From assembly GCA_020850755.1 (NCBI GenBank), contig JADZEB010000008.1, positions 1-64,000 on the forward strand: a stretch of 64,000 bases of DNA. The letters are read 5' to 3'. Of the stretch, positions 36,047 through 44,738 are shown piece by piece (the stretch's first letter is position 1; each line of letters opens with the position of its first letter). Made by a program: the position numbers and the translations under genes. The notes below the pieces were generated by a model, which ran no database searches, had not been told where the DNA came from, and saw nothing but the letters and a program-made list of their open reading frames with translations. Source of the stretch: Alphaproteobacteria bacterium (GTDB lineage Bacteria > Pseudomonadota > Alphaproteobacteria > Acetobacterales > Acetobacteraceae).

Positions 36047-37171
36047 ATGACCAACCCGCAGGACAAGGACCAGTTGCGCGCGCGCGGCATCCGCCGGCGC
36101 ATGGCGGCCAAGGCCGCGCTCGGCGCGCTGGCGGCGGCGACCACGGCGGCCGGTGCCACACTCTCGCGGGCAGCGCAGGCCCAGCCCGCCGGCATGCCGA
36201 GCGGCGGGCCGATCATGCTCAAGGCGATGGGCAGCTTCCATGTCGGCGGCAAGCAGGTGGAAATCTCGGGCCGCCCGGTGCGCGAGGTGGTGTTCACCCC
36301 CGGCGGCGTGCCGGCGCGGGTCGATCCGAACGGCTCGTACATGGTCGGGCAGATGTATGCGCAGTACTACGTGCCCGAGCCGGCGCGCGGGCGCTTCCCG
36401 CTGCTGATGTGGCATGGCGGCGGCCTGACCGGCGTGAGCTGGGAAACCACGCCCGACGGGCGCGAGGGCTGGATGCACTATTTCCTGCGCCGCGGCTGGC
36501 CGGTCTATGTCTCGGACGCGGTCGAGCGCGGGCGCGCCTCCTGGGCGATGTATCCCGACCTGCTGCCGGGCGAGCCCTTGTTCCTCACCGTCGCCAATCC
36601 GTGGGAGCGGTTCCGCATCGGCGCTGGCGCGGGAAGCTGGAACGCGGAGGCGGCGCAGCGGCGCCAGCTTCCCGGCAACCAGTTCCCGGCCGACGGCTAC
36701 CTGAACTTCGTCAAGCAGATCGTGCCGCGCTGGACCACCACCGACGCGCTGATCCTCGATGCCTACACGGCGCTGCTCGACAAGGTCGGTCCCTCGGTGC
36801 TGGTGGTGCACAGCCAGGGCGGGCAGTTCGGCTATCGCGCGACGCAGGCGCGCCCGGACAAGGTGCGCGCGCTGGTGCTGATCGAGCCGGCGGGCCTGGG
36901 CGATCCGAGCAAGATGGAGGTGTTCCGCAACATCCCCCAGCTCCTGGTCTATGGCGATCATATCGAGCAGGACAGCCGCTGGCCGACGATCCGGCGCAAC
37001 GGCATCGCCTTCGCCGAGCGCGCCAAGCAGTATGGCGGCAGCGTCGATGTGATCGACCTGCCCGCGCGCGGCGTCCGCGGCAACTCGCACATGCTGATGA
37101 TGGACCGCAACTCGGACGCCGCGGCGGCCCTGGTGCAGGAGTGGCTGGCGGCCAAGGGCCTCTGGAGCTAG
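36047..37171 (+). CDS. Exported alpha/beta-hydrolase (esterase-like)
   Basis: A 374-residue protein. An N-terminal export signal includes RRRMAAKAALGALAAAT and ends around AAQAQP. The hydrolase fold shows LLMWHGGG at the oxyanion region, the nucleophile elbow VVHSQGGQFG with Ser, and RGNSHMLMMDRNSD with the catalytic His. This resembles secreted esterases of unknown substrate. GGGGAGAAGG precedes the start. The last bases are duplicated downstream in a 19-bp tandem repeat. Confidence 0.85.
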   Translation: MTNPQDKDQLRARGIRRRMAAKAALGALAAATTAAGATLSRAAQAQPAGMPSGGPIMLKAMGSFHVGGKQVEISGRPVREVVFTPGGVPARVDPNGSYMVGQMYAQYYVPEPARGRFPLLMWHGGGLTGVSWETTPDGREGWMHYFLRRGWPVYVSDAVERGRASWAMYPDLLPGEPLFLTVANPWERFRIGAGAGSWNAEAAQRRQLPGNQFPADGYLNFVKQIVPRWTTTDALILDAYTALLDKVGPSVLVVHSQGGQFGYRATQARPDKVRALVLIEPAGLGDPSKMEVFRNIPQLLVYGDHIEQDSRWPTIRRNGIAFAERAKQYGGSVDVIDLPARGVRGNSHMLMMDRNSDAAAALVQEWLAAKGLWS

Positions 37172-37193
37172 CGCGGGCCTCTGGAACTAGCGC
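37156..37193 (+). repeat. 19-bp tandem duplication across the esterase stop
   Basis: Two 19-bp copies (37156-37174 and 37175-37193) differ at one position. The stop codon of the esterase gene lies in the first copy. The arrangement closely parallels the duplication at the hflX stop. Confidence 0.85.
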
Positions 37194-37232
37194 GGCGGGC
37201 GGGCGCCCTGCCCGCCGGTCCGCGCCGCCGGA

Positions 37233-37838
37233 TCAGGTCTTGGCCGGCGGCAGGGTCTGCACGAAGGAGGGGCGCGCCAGCATCGCCTCGCCCCATGCCT
37301 TCAGCCGCGGGCGGCCGGCGCGCCAGTCGAGCTTGACGCGCTCCTCGCCGGTGTAGAGCGACACCGCGCGCACGATGTCGCCGATATCGGGCGCGGCCTC
37401 GATTGTCTGCGGCAGTTCCTTGTCGAAGCGGTCGAGAGTGCGCGCGGCGCGCGCCTTCTCCAGATCGAGCAGCGACTGCGACACCAGTTCGACCGGCCGG
37501 CGCGCCTCGCGCAGCCAGGCGACCACGCCTTCCATGAAGCCGAGCGCGGTGCCGAGCGCGGCATTGGCCTTGGCGTCGGCCGGGCCGGGGAAGAGCTGGC
37601 GGCCCGGCAGCGTCGCGTCCAGGTAGCGTGCGATCAGGATCGTCTCGGTAAGGATGGTGCCGTCAGCGAGCCTGAGCGTCGGCACGCGCCCCACCGGATT
37701 GTGCGGCAGGAGCGTGCTGGCCGGATCGCGCAGTGTCACCTCGGTGTGCTTGACGCTGGACAGCGGCACGCCCTTCTCGATCAGCAGGATGCGCACGATG
37801 CGCGCATAGGGCGAGGTGGGAACGGTGAACAGTTCCAT
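37233..37838 (-). CDS. Glutathione S-transferase family protein
   Basis: A 201-residue GST. The thioredoxin-like N-domain has MELFTVPTSPYARIVRI and NPVGRVPTLRLADGTILTET, where the ETI turn binds glutathione. An all-helical C-domain follows (about 90-200). The ATG at 37836-37838 fits the family start; an upstream extension has no homology. It is convergent with the esterase gene. The electrophilic substrate is unknown. Confidence 0.9.
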   Translation of the reverse strand: MELFTVPTSPYARIVRILLIEKGVPLSSVKHTEVTLRDPASTLLPHNPVGRVPTLRLADGTILTETILIARYLDATLPGRQLFPGPADAKANAALGTALGFMEGVVAWLREARRPVELVSQSLLDLEKARAARTLDRFDKELPQTIEAAPDIGDIVRAVSLYTGEERVKLDWRAGRPRLKAWGEAMLARPSFVQTLPPAKT

Positions 37839-37938
37839 CTGCGGCGATCCTTGCTCGGGCGAAACGCTTGGCGACAAGCGCGCATCCTAGGCGCGGCTGG
37901 CGGCCTTGCCAATCCGGCGCCAGGCCCTGGCGCCAGCC

Positions 37939-39030
37939 TCAGAACCGCAGCGAGACCGAGATCGCACCCCACTGCGACAAGCCGCGCTGGTTGACGAACT
38001 CGCGCGTGCGCAGCACATGCGTGTAGCTGACCCGCACATCGCCCAGCATCACCACCAGCCCGCCCTGGAGGTCGGCCACCACCGGGATGCGCGAGACCCC
38101 GCGCGAGCCCTCGCGGAAAGTGTTGCCGTCGAGGAAGACGTCGCGTGCCACGAACCGCCCCTCGGCCCCGGCATAGACATACCAGGAGAAGAAGCGGTCG
38201 TTGGGACGCTCGAAGAAGGCCGAGCCGGCCAGGGCCGGGCGGATGCGCGGCGGGCCGAAATCGGCGGCGATCCCCTGCCCCAGCCGGATCGCGAAGCCGC
38301 CGCCGGCATAGGTCTGCACATTGCCGAGGCTTGCCACCATGTGCGGCGTGACATCGAGCCCGAGCCCGCCATTGCTGCGGTCTCCGAGCAGCAGGCTCGC
38401 GCGCCACTTGCGCTCGGCGACCAGATTGATGCCCGGCTCGTTGCGCAACTGCCGCGACCAACCCAGCGCGCGGGCATCGCGGATCAGGTCGTGGAAATTG
38501 TTCTGCACCTGCTTGCCGAGCGCATAGGGTCCGACCACCCCGAAATTGAGTTCGAGGGTGTTCATCTGGTGCTCGGTATAGCCCACCAGCGAGATCGCGC
38601 CGTAGAGCCAGCCGGCATAGGGTCGGTCGCGCGGATCGGGCTCGCGGCGCAGCGTGTCCTCGGGCGTGTAGATGTTCTGGCCGAGCGCGATGCCCCAGCG
38701 CAGGTTGGCACCCTCGCCGAAGAAGGGCTGGCCGAGATCGGCCACCCAGCGCAGCCATTCCGGCGGATCCTCGGAGGGCGAGAGCCAGCTCAGCCGGAAG
38801 CCCTGGGTGAAGTAGCGGTCGGTCTTGGCGAAGAAGTCGTTCTCGATCGCGAGCGAGAAGGTGCCGCGCGGATCGGGCGGCGGGGCGGCGGCCTGGTCGC
38901 CGGCGAGCGAGGGTACCGTCACCGGGGCGCCCCCCGGCGCGGCGGCGGTCTGTGCGAACACACCCTGGGCGGCCAGGAGCGACGCAAGGCCAGTGACAAG
39001 GCTGGTCGCGGCCAACCGGGCGCCGCGCAT
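37939..39030 (-). CDS. Lipid A deacylase LpxR-like outer-membrane protein (DUF2219)
   Basis: A 363-residue protein. The chosen ATG (39028-39030) gives a clear signal peptide, MRGARLAATSLVTGLASLLA, cut near FAQ; start codons further upstream are possible. The mature part shows the LpxR/DUF2219 pattern SLAIENDFFAKTDRYFTQGF, DRPYAGWLYGAI, VGPYALGKQVQNNFHDLI and a C-terminal beta-strand ending in Phe (SVSLRF), as expected for a barrel. LpxR removes the 3'-acyloxyacyl chain of lipid A in enteric bacteria. Whether this homologue does so is not known. Confidence 0.85.
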   Translation of the reverse strand: MRGARLAATSLVTGLASLLAAQGVFAQTAAAPGGAPVTVPSLAGDQAAAPPPDPRGTFSLAIENDFFAKTDRYFTQGFRLSWLSPSEDPPEWLRWVADLGQPFFGEGANLRWGIALGQNIYTPEDTLRREPDPRDRPYAGWLYGAISLVGYTEHQMNTLELNFGVVGPYALGKQVQNNFHDLIRDARALGWSRQLRNEPGINLVAERKWRASLLLGDRSNGGLGLDVTPHMVASLGNVQTYAGGGFAIRLGQGIAADFGPPRIRPALAGSAFFERPNDRFFSWYVYAGAEGRFVARDVFLDGNTFREGSRGVSRIPVVADLQGGLVVMLGDVRVSYTHVLRTREFVNQRGLSQWGAISVSLRF

Positions 39031-39264
39031 GGGACACCAGCGGCGAGACGGGGCGCAGGGATGGTTCACGGTGCGCATCATGGCTTGCACGATGCCGCCT
39101 CGGCGTGCGGGATGCAACCGCAAGTAGGCGCATCCACTGCCGGCGGGAACCGTAACCGCCGGTCAGCCAGGCCGCGGCCTGCTGGACGCGAGGGGGCTTC
39201 GCGCGCTAAGGGATCGATCGCGCAGGGTCCAAGGCCACGACGCCAGGGGCGCTACGGCGCACGC

Positions 39265-39352
39265 GGATGGGTGGCCGAGCGGTTTAAGGCACCGGTCTTG
39301 AAAACCGGCAGGCGGCAACGCCTCGTGGGTTCGAATCCCACCCCATCCGCCA
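39265..39352 (+). tRNA. tRNA-Ser, anticodon TGA
   Basis: An 88-nt cloverleaf with a long variable arm. Acceptor GGATGGG (39265-39271) pairs with CCCATCC (39342-39348), followed by discriminator G and encoded CCA. The anticodon loop CTTGAAAA gives TGA. The T arm is GGTTCGAATCC. The two flanking genes are on the opposite strand, so it has its own transcription unit. Confidence 0.97.
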
Positions 39353-39393
39353 CTGGCTGAGGCCCGGGCGCAGCGTTTGCCGCGCCGGTAGGC

Positions 39394-40338
39394 TCAGCGT
39401 CCGGCCGCAGCGCCGCCGAGGCCATAGAGACCCACGAGCCGCGCCTGCTGTTGCTGCGGCCCGGCAGACGGGCCGGGCGCATAGGCCGCCTTGATCCAGA
39501 CCGGCGCATCCCCGCCCGGCGCGAAGCGTGCCGGCATCGCCGATACGACAAAGCCGCCCGGGAAGACGCGATGGCGCGTCGCCTCGCTCGCCATGGCAAG
39601 GCCCCGGCGGTCGGCCGACGCGCCGAGCGATACCGTCGCCCCGCGCGGCAAGGCATCGCGCCAGAACGCCATCACCACAAGATCCGCCGGCGCGCGCGGC
39701 AGCGCTTGCGCCTGGCGCATCGGCAGCCCGTGCCGCCTCGCCGCGAGATAGAGTCGCTCCCAGCTCGCGTCACGCCGGACAAGTTCGGGCTCCATCGCCG
39801 CGGCCGGGACGACATAGAGGCTCACGCGCGGGGTCAGGGCCGGCAGCGGACGCCATCCGCCGCTTTCGATCGCGAGGCGTCGGCCGGCCGCCGAGTAGCG
39901 CACCGCAACCTGCGCCGAGGCCGACCGCCCGAGCCGATCCTGGAACCCGACCAGGGCAAGCGCCGTCGCCACCCCCTCGCGCGGCGGGGGCGCCGGCTGG
40001 TGGACGATGCTGCGCACCGCGAAGCCCTGGTAGCGGAAACTGCCCGCAGGCGCGGCGATGCGGCCCGCGCCGCTGGCACCAAGACGCCGCTCGATCTCGG
40101 CCTCGCTCTTGCCTTGCATGCGCGCGACCACGGCCGCCACCGCAAGCCGCGTCGAGGCCGGCACGGTGCGGGCAACCGCGCCCCCGCGCGCGGGCAGTGT
40201 CGGTTCGTCCGCCGTGGCGGCGGCGCTTCCGCCGGGCTGGGCGCCGGCCAGGCCCTGCGGGCCGCAGGCAGCAAGGATGGCCGGCACGGCCAGCAGCACG
40301 AGGAAGGCGGCCCTGCCGCGGAACCGGAGCGCGCTCAT
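39394..40338 (-). CDS. Hypothetical lipoprotein
   Basis: A 314-residue protein with a signal ending in lipobox ILAAC (about residues 20-25), so it is predicted to be anchored in the outer or inner membrane. The rest is Ala/Arg-rich with no motif that I recognise; a central segment SLYVVPAAAMEPELVRRDASW may form a folded domain. The ATG overlaps the stop of the upstream secreted-protein gene (ATGA), so the two are coupled and probably act together. It lies directly after tRNA-Ser on the opposite strand. Confidence 0.7.
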   Translation of the reverse strand: MSALRFRGRAAFLVLLAVPAILAACGPQGLAGAQPGGSAAATADEPTLPARGGAVARTVPASTRLAVAAVVARMQGKSEAEIERRLGASGAGRIAAPAGSFRYQGFAVRSIVHQPAPPPREGVATALALVGFQDRLGRSASAQVAVRYSAAGRRLAIESGGWRPLPALTPRVSLYVVPAAAMEPELVRRDASWERLYLAARRHGLPMRQAQALPRAPADLVVMAFWRDALPRGATVSLGASADRRGLAMASEATRHRVFPGGFVVSAMPARFAPGGDAPVWIKAAYAPGPSAGPQQQQARLVGLYGLGGAAAGR

Positions 40339-41351
40339 TGCCGCCCCCCTGCCCGCCCGGTCTGCGGCGCGGCCTGGTTGGTGGGTGTCTTCTGGCGCTC
40401 GAGCTCGGCGCGCGCCTCGGGTGTGCCGAACTCGCGGATCGCGGATTCCAACAGCGCGCTGTCCTCGCTCTGTAGCGCGCCACGGATCTGGGTTTCGAGC
40501 CCGGACGGCGTGTAGCGCACGCCGAGTTCAAGACCCTGGAAGCGCGGCGTGAAGAACGTCCTCCTGTTGCCATCGTCAGGCGTGCCGGTGGCCGGTCGGG
40601 GCGATGGCGGCGGCGACGTGCCTTGCGTTGGCGGATCGGTGGAGGCGCCCCGGAGGAGCGGGCCGCTGCCATACTGGAACTGGACCGATTCCTCCGGCGC
40701 CTGGGCCTGCCCGTTGCGCCCGGCGCTTCCCGCGCGTCCGGGACGCGGCGGATTGGGCGGCACGCGGAAGGGCGGGTCGCTGCCATAGTAGTCGCGATAG
40801 GCGCGCGCGGCGGCCTCGAAATCCGGCACGCCGTCGGTCACGAAATCCTCGCGCACCAGCAGGCTGACCTCGCCGGTTGCCTCGTTCACCCGCAGCATCA
40901 TCGGCGGGCCCTTGGGCACGGTGGCGGCCTCGGCCGGCGGCGACAGATCGACCCGTGCGCCATAGCTCAGCCCGTTATCGGATACGCCGCCGGACCAGCG
41001 CAGGTCCAGCCCGTCGCGTGACCCGGAGGATCCGTTGGGCGGGGTGTCGGGGATCTCGATGCGCGTGCCGAAGGTCAGGCCATTGTCGGCGACGAAATTG
41101 AAGCTGAACCCGCGCGACAAGCTGCTCTCGGTCTGCCAGTCCGCCAAGTCGTTATAGAACCCTCCCCGCAGCGCAGGCCGCCGCGTCGCGGCTGGCGGGC
41201 CATCGCCGGGCAGTGCCGTTGCGGCCGATCCGCCCGGGCTGTCGCCGCCGCCTTCTGCCAAGGCCGGCAAGCCGACGCACGCCATGCCGAGCGCGAACAC
41301 GCTCGCATGCAGGATGGTCCGATAGGATTGCGGATTGGAACAGTTGCGCAT
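40335..41351 (-). CDS. Hypothetical secreted protein
   Basis: A 338-residue protein. The N-terminus (YRTILHASVFALGMACVGLPALA) is a signal peptide. The mature protein contains two similar segments, GFSFNFVADNGLTFGTRIEI and GVSDNGLSYGARVDL, which look like beta-hairpins of a porin-type or beta-rich surface protein. A Pro/Gly-rich linker and a C-terminal stretch (GLELGVRYTPSGLE) follow. I do not recognise the family. It is coupled to the following lipoprotein gene by a 4-bp overlap. Confidence 0.7.
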   Translation of the reverse strand: MRNCSNPQSYRTILHASVFALGMACVGLPALAEGGGDSPGGSAATALPGDGPPAATRRPALRGGFYNDLADWQTESSLSRGFSFNFVADNGLTFGTRIEIPDTPPNGSSGSRDGLDLRWSGGVSDNGLSYGARVDLSPPAEAATVPKGPPMMLRVNEATGEVSLLVREDFVTDGVPDFEAAARAYRDYYGSDPPFRVPPNPPRPGRAGSAGRNGQAQAPEESVQFQYGSGPLLRGASTDPPTQGTSPPPSPRPATGTPDDGNRRTFFTPRFQGLELGVRYTPSGLETQIRGALQSEDSALLESAIREFGTPEARAELERQKTPTNQAAPQTGRAGGRQ

Positions 41352-41453
41352 GGCGGCCCCCCATGCCTCCAGGGACCATCTCGGGTCCCCGTTCGCGCCG
41401 TGCAGGGAAGATAGACGGCGTGCAATACTATGGCAGCGGTAAACGTTCCGGCA

Positions 41454-41498
41454 ACAAAAAGAACGCGGCAGCCCGGTGGTTGGCGGGCCTGCGCTGCC
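41454..41498 (-). terminator. Terminator of the tct-amidase-BKACE operon
   Basis: On the minus strand a GC-rich hairpin (41467-41498; outer GGCAG/CTGCC with inner GCCCG/CGGGC) is followed by TTCTTTTTG. It lies 11 bp after the BKACE stop codon, so it probably ends the catabolic operon. Confidence 0.6.
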
Positions 41499-41508
41499 AG
41501 GCCGGCAC

Positions 41509-42393
41509 TCAGCGCGTGATGCCGAGCATGGCGCGGGCCTCGTCGGTGGTGGCGACCTCGCGGCCCATGGCGCGGCCAAGCTCTGCCATGCGCGCGACCA
41601 GCGCTTCGTTGCTGGGGCAGCCGAGTTCCGGATAGGGATAGTCGCCGATGCCGGGTGCGACATGCCCGTCGCGCTCGATCGCCACGGCAGCGGCGGAAAA
41701 CAGGTTGCCCTCCTTGCAGCAGACCGTCCATTCGATGCGATGGCGCGTCGGCATGAAGTCGAGATAGGCCTCGACCCCCTTCACCGTGGCCGGGTGGCCG
41801 CCGAGGATGCCGCCCTCGGTCAGCACGAGCTGCACATAGGCCGGCTGCTCGACCGCGCCCATGTCGAGGAAGGCATCGACCGTGCGCAGGAACGGCACCG
41901 CCCAGACGGACAGGTGTGGCTTCACGCCCGATTCCCGGATCTTGCGGGCGAGGAACAGGCAAGTCTCGGTGGCGTTCCGATAGACCTTGTTGGTGGTGAC
42001 GAAGCGGTGCGCGGCGAAATCGTAGGCGTCGATGTTGGTGCTCCCGGTGTCGAGCGCGGCGAAGTCGGGCTTCGGCGTGCCTGCCCCGCCCATGTGTTCG
42101 ATATGCGCCACGCGCGCTGCATCTTCCTTGACCGTGATCTGGCCCAGGGTGCTGTCGATCAGCACGTCGGTGCGGGCGCGGATCTTGGCGACGATCTCGG
42201 CATAGACGGCCGGATCGTGGCTCGGCGAGCCGTCCGGGTTGCGGGCATGGAAGTGGATGAGAGAGGCACCGGCGGCGCGGCATGCGGCCGCCGTTTCCGC
42301 GATCTCGTCCGGCGTGAAGGGCACGTGCGGGTTGGGCTGGCGCGGCATGTATTCGTTGATGCGGGCGGTGATGATCAGCTTCTTGCGCGCCAT
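41509..42393 (-). CDS. 3-keto-5-aminohexanoate cleavage (BKACE/DUF849) family protein
   Basis: A 294-residue zinc-dependent TIM-barrel enzyme. The zinc-site motif LIHFHARNPDGSPSHD and the later LTEGGILGGHPATVKG region are characteristic. The family condenses a beta-keto acid with acetyl-CoA to give acetoacetate and a new CoA ester. This is the last gene of the TctCBA-amidase-aldolase operon, which suggests cleavage of a beta-keto acid formed in the same pathway. Confidence 0.9.
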   Translation of the reverse strand: MARKKLIITARINEYMPRQPNPHVPFTPDEIAETAAACRAAGASLIHFHARNPDGSPSHDPAVYAEIVAKIRARTDVLIDSTLGQITVKEDAARVAHIEHMGGAGTPKPDFAALDTGSTNIDAYDFAAHRFVTTNKVYRNATETCLFLARKIRESGVKPHLSVWAVPFLRTVDAFLDMGAVEQPAYVQLVLTEGGILGGHPATVKGVEAYLDFMPTRHRIEWTVCCKEGNLFSAAAVAIERDGHVAPGIGDYPYPELGCPSNEALVARMAELGRAMGREVATTDEARAMLGITR

Positions 42394-42447
42394 TGCCTTC
42401 TCTCCTGCTGTTTGTTCGTCCTGCCGTGCCGCGCCGCCGCCGGCCGT

Positions 42448-43218
42448 TCAGCCCTCGCGGAACGCCACCAGCCGGCGCACCGCATGCATGAACACCAGCG
42501 CATCGGTGGCGAAGACCAGCATCTGCACGCCGCGCTCGGACAGCATGCGGCTATAGGCCGGTTCCTGGCGGTCGCCCACCGTGGTCATGACATGCTTGCC
42601 GTGCCGGCGCGCCGCCGCCACCACCTTGTCCAGCGCCGCGCTCATCACCGGGTGGTCGAAGCCCACGCCCGGCACCCCGGCCGACACCGACAGGTCGTAG
42701 GGGCCGATGAAATAGCCATCGAGCCCGGGCATGGCGGCTAGCGCCTCGAAATCATCGAGCGTCGCCACATCCTCGATCAGGGGAATGACCATCACCTCGC
42801 GGTTGGCCGTGGCGGCATAGGCGTTCCAGTCGCCCGGCCAGTAGCGCGTGGCGCGCACGATCGGGCAGGCGCCGCGCTCGCCATCCGGCGCATAGCGCGC
42901 GGCGCGCAGCGCGGCGGCGCAGTTCTCGCGGTTGGCATGCGGGATGGCGATGCCCATGGCGCCGAGGTTGAGCACCTTCTTGATCAGCGCCGCATCAACC
43001 TCCGGCACGCGCACGAAGGGCGTGAGCCCGGCGGCATCGGCCGCGCGCATGAGATGGCCGAGGCGGTCGAGATCAAGCGGGCAATGCTCCATGTCGATGA
43101 TCGCGAAGTCGAGGCCGGCGGCGGCCATCACCTCGATCATCATCGGGCTGCCGGTGAAATGGATCATGCCGGTGACTGTCTCGCCGCGGCCCAATGCCGC
43201 CAGGATGCGGTTCTGCAT
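42448..43218 (-). CDS. HpcH/HpaI-family aldolase
   Basis: A 256-residue class II aldolase. Motifs FAIIDMEHCPLD, GAMGIAIPHA and the IPLIEDVATLDDF with GYFIGPYDLSVSAG segments are typical of 2-keto-3-deoxy acid aldolases. The ATG at 43216-43218 has an AAGGGG-type ribosome site; an ATG seven codons upstream (43239) is the alternative. It lies between the amidase and BKACE genes, so it is probably involved in carbon-chain cleavage of the operon's substrate. Confidence 0.9.
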   Translation of the reverse strand: MQNRILAALGRGETVTGMIHFTGSPMMIEVMAAAGLDFAIIDMEHCPLDLDRLGHLMRAADAAGLTPFVRVPEVDAALIKKVLNLGAMGIAIPHANRENCAAALRAARYAPDGERGACPIVRATRYWPGDWNAYAATANREVMVIPLIEDVATLDDFEALAAMPGLDGYFIGPYDLSVSAGVPGVGFDHPVMSAALDKVVAAARRHGKHVMTTVGDRQEPAYSRMLSERGVQMLVFATDALVFMHAVRRLVAFREG

Positions 43219-43251
43219 GCCCTGCCCCTTCCCTTCCATGCGCTGACCTGT

Positions 43252-44682
43252 TCAGCCCATCGTCTCGTCGAGCCAGCGCGCCACGGCACAGAGCCGGTAG
43301 TCGCTGTCCGGCGCGCCGAGCAGTTGCAGGCCGAGCGGCATGCCATCGACCGCGAACAGCGGCAGGCTGAAGGACGGGCCGCCGACCATCGACCAGGGCG
43401 AGAGGAAGCTGCGGCTGCCGGTGCGCAGATGGGCGTCGGCGCGATCCTCCTGGCTGCCATCCAGCAGGCCGTCGATCGGCGCGGGGCCGGAGGAGGCGAA
43501 GGTGATGAACCCGTCCACCCGCGCGGCGATGGCGCCAACCGCGCGGCGGATCGCATCGCGCCCGGCCAGTGCGGCGCGATAGTCCTGCGCCGTCATTGCC
43601 AGGCCCCGGCGCAGGCGCGCGAGGCCGGTTTCGCTGATCTTGCCGGCATGCCGTCCCTCGACATAGGCGGCCATCGGCCAGCGCGCCTCGTACATCACGA
43701 TGTCGTTCGACAGCCGGTCGGCCTCCAGCAGCAGCGTTTCCAGCTCGGCCACTGCACCATCATTGCCGGCCTCGACGATGCCCACCCCCGCCGCCTCCAG
43801 CGCCGCGAGCAGCTGGCCGAACACGGTTCGGCTTGCCTCGTCGAGCTGCGCCCAGCCCAGCGTGCGCAGCCAGCAGAGCCGCGCCGGGCGCAGGCTGCGC
43901 GGCGGCTCGGCCGTGCCGGTCAGGCCCGGATGCCCGCCATGCCCGCCGGCGCGGTCGGAGATCTCCCAGGCCGTGCGCCAGGCATCGTCGAGCGAGGCGG
44001 CCATCGGCCCGATATGGTCCTGGCTCGCCGCGATCGGGTGCATGCCGCCGATGTTGAGCGCGCCATGCGTGGGCTTGAAGCCGTAGATGCCATTGAACGA
44101 GGAGGGTCGGATCAGCGAGCCGCCGGTCTGGTTGCCGATCGCCACCGGCACCATGCCCGCGCCCACCACCGCCCCGGAGCCCGAGGAGGAGGCACCGGCG
44201 GTGCGGCGCGGATCATGCGGGTTGCGCGTGGGCGGCGGCAGGCCGAGTGCCAGTTCCGGCACCCAGGTCTTGCCCAGGATCACCGCGCCCGCCTGGCGCA
44301 ACGCCAGCACGCAGGCCCCGTCATGGCCCGGCACATGGCCCTTGAAGATAGGGCTGTTCATCTCGGACGGCATGTCACGGACATCGATCGTGTCCTTGAT
44401 GCCGACCGCGCAGCCATCGAGGGCCGAAAGCGGGCGGCCCGCTTTCCAGCGCGCCGTGGACTGGTCGGCCGCGGCTCGCGCGCCGGCAAGATCGAGATGA
44501 CAGAAGGCATGCACGCCGGGCTCGCGCGCGGCGATCACGGCGAGCCTTTCCTCCAGCCATGCGCGCGGCGTGCTGGCGCCGGCGGCGAAGGCATGGCGGG
44601 CGGCGGCGAAGTCGGCCAGGCGCGCGGCCGGGTCATAGCCGCCGCGCGATGCTCCGGGATTCTCGGCGATGAAACGCGGCAT
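43252..44682 (-). CDS. Amidase-signature family amidase
   Basis: A 476-residue enzyme. The Ser-cisSer-Lys triad is visible: Lys in GIKDTID, cis-Ser in ASSSGSGAVVG and nucleophile Ser in GNQTGGSLIRPSSFNG. It hydrolyses a carboxamide and releases ammonia or an amine. The start ATG at 44680-44682 gives MPRFIAENPG; longer in-frame extensions cover the transporter gene and are not coding. It lies between the transporter genes and the aldolase. An allophanate-hydrolase-like role is possible but no partner is seen. Confidence 0.92.
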   Translation of the reverse strand: MPRFIAENPGASRGGYDPAARLADFAAARHAFAAGASTPRAWLEERLAVIAAREPGVHAFCHLDLAGARAAADQSTARWKAGRPLSALDGCAVGIKDTIDVRDMPSEMNSPIFKGHVPGHDGACVLALRQAGAVILGKTWVPELALGLPPPTRNPHDPRRTAGASSSGSGAVVGAGMVPVAIGNQTGGSLIRPSSFNGIYGFKPTHGALNIGGMHPIAASQDHIGPMAASLDDAWRTAWEISDRAGGHGGHPGLTGTAEPPRSLRPARLCWLRTLGWAQLDEASRTVFGQLLAALEAAGVGIVEAGNDGAVAELETLLLEADRLSNDIVMYEARWPMAAYVEGRHAGKISETGLARLRRGLAMTAQDYRAALAGRDAIRRAVGAIAARVDGFITFASSGPAPIDGLLDGSQEDRADAHLRTGSRSFLSPWSMVGGPSFSLPLFAVDGMPLGLQLLGAPDSDYRLCAVARWLDETMG

Positions 44683-44738
44683 GCGGCTGGCTCCTTGGTG
44701 GCATGGCGGGCTCGTGGTGCCGTGGCGTCGGCGGCGGA

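Noticed and set aside
37193-37217. GC hairpin between the convergent esterase and GST genes as a terminator
   Set aside because: The CGGCGGGC/GCCCGCCG stem has no T tract on either strand, so termination cannot be claimed.
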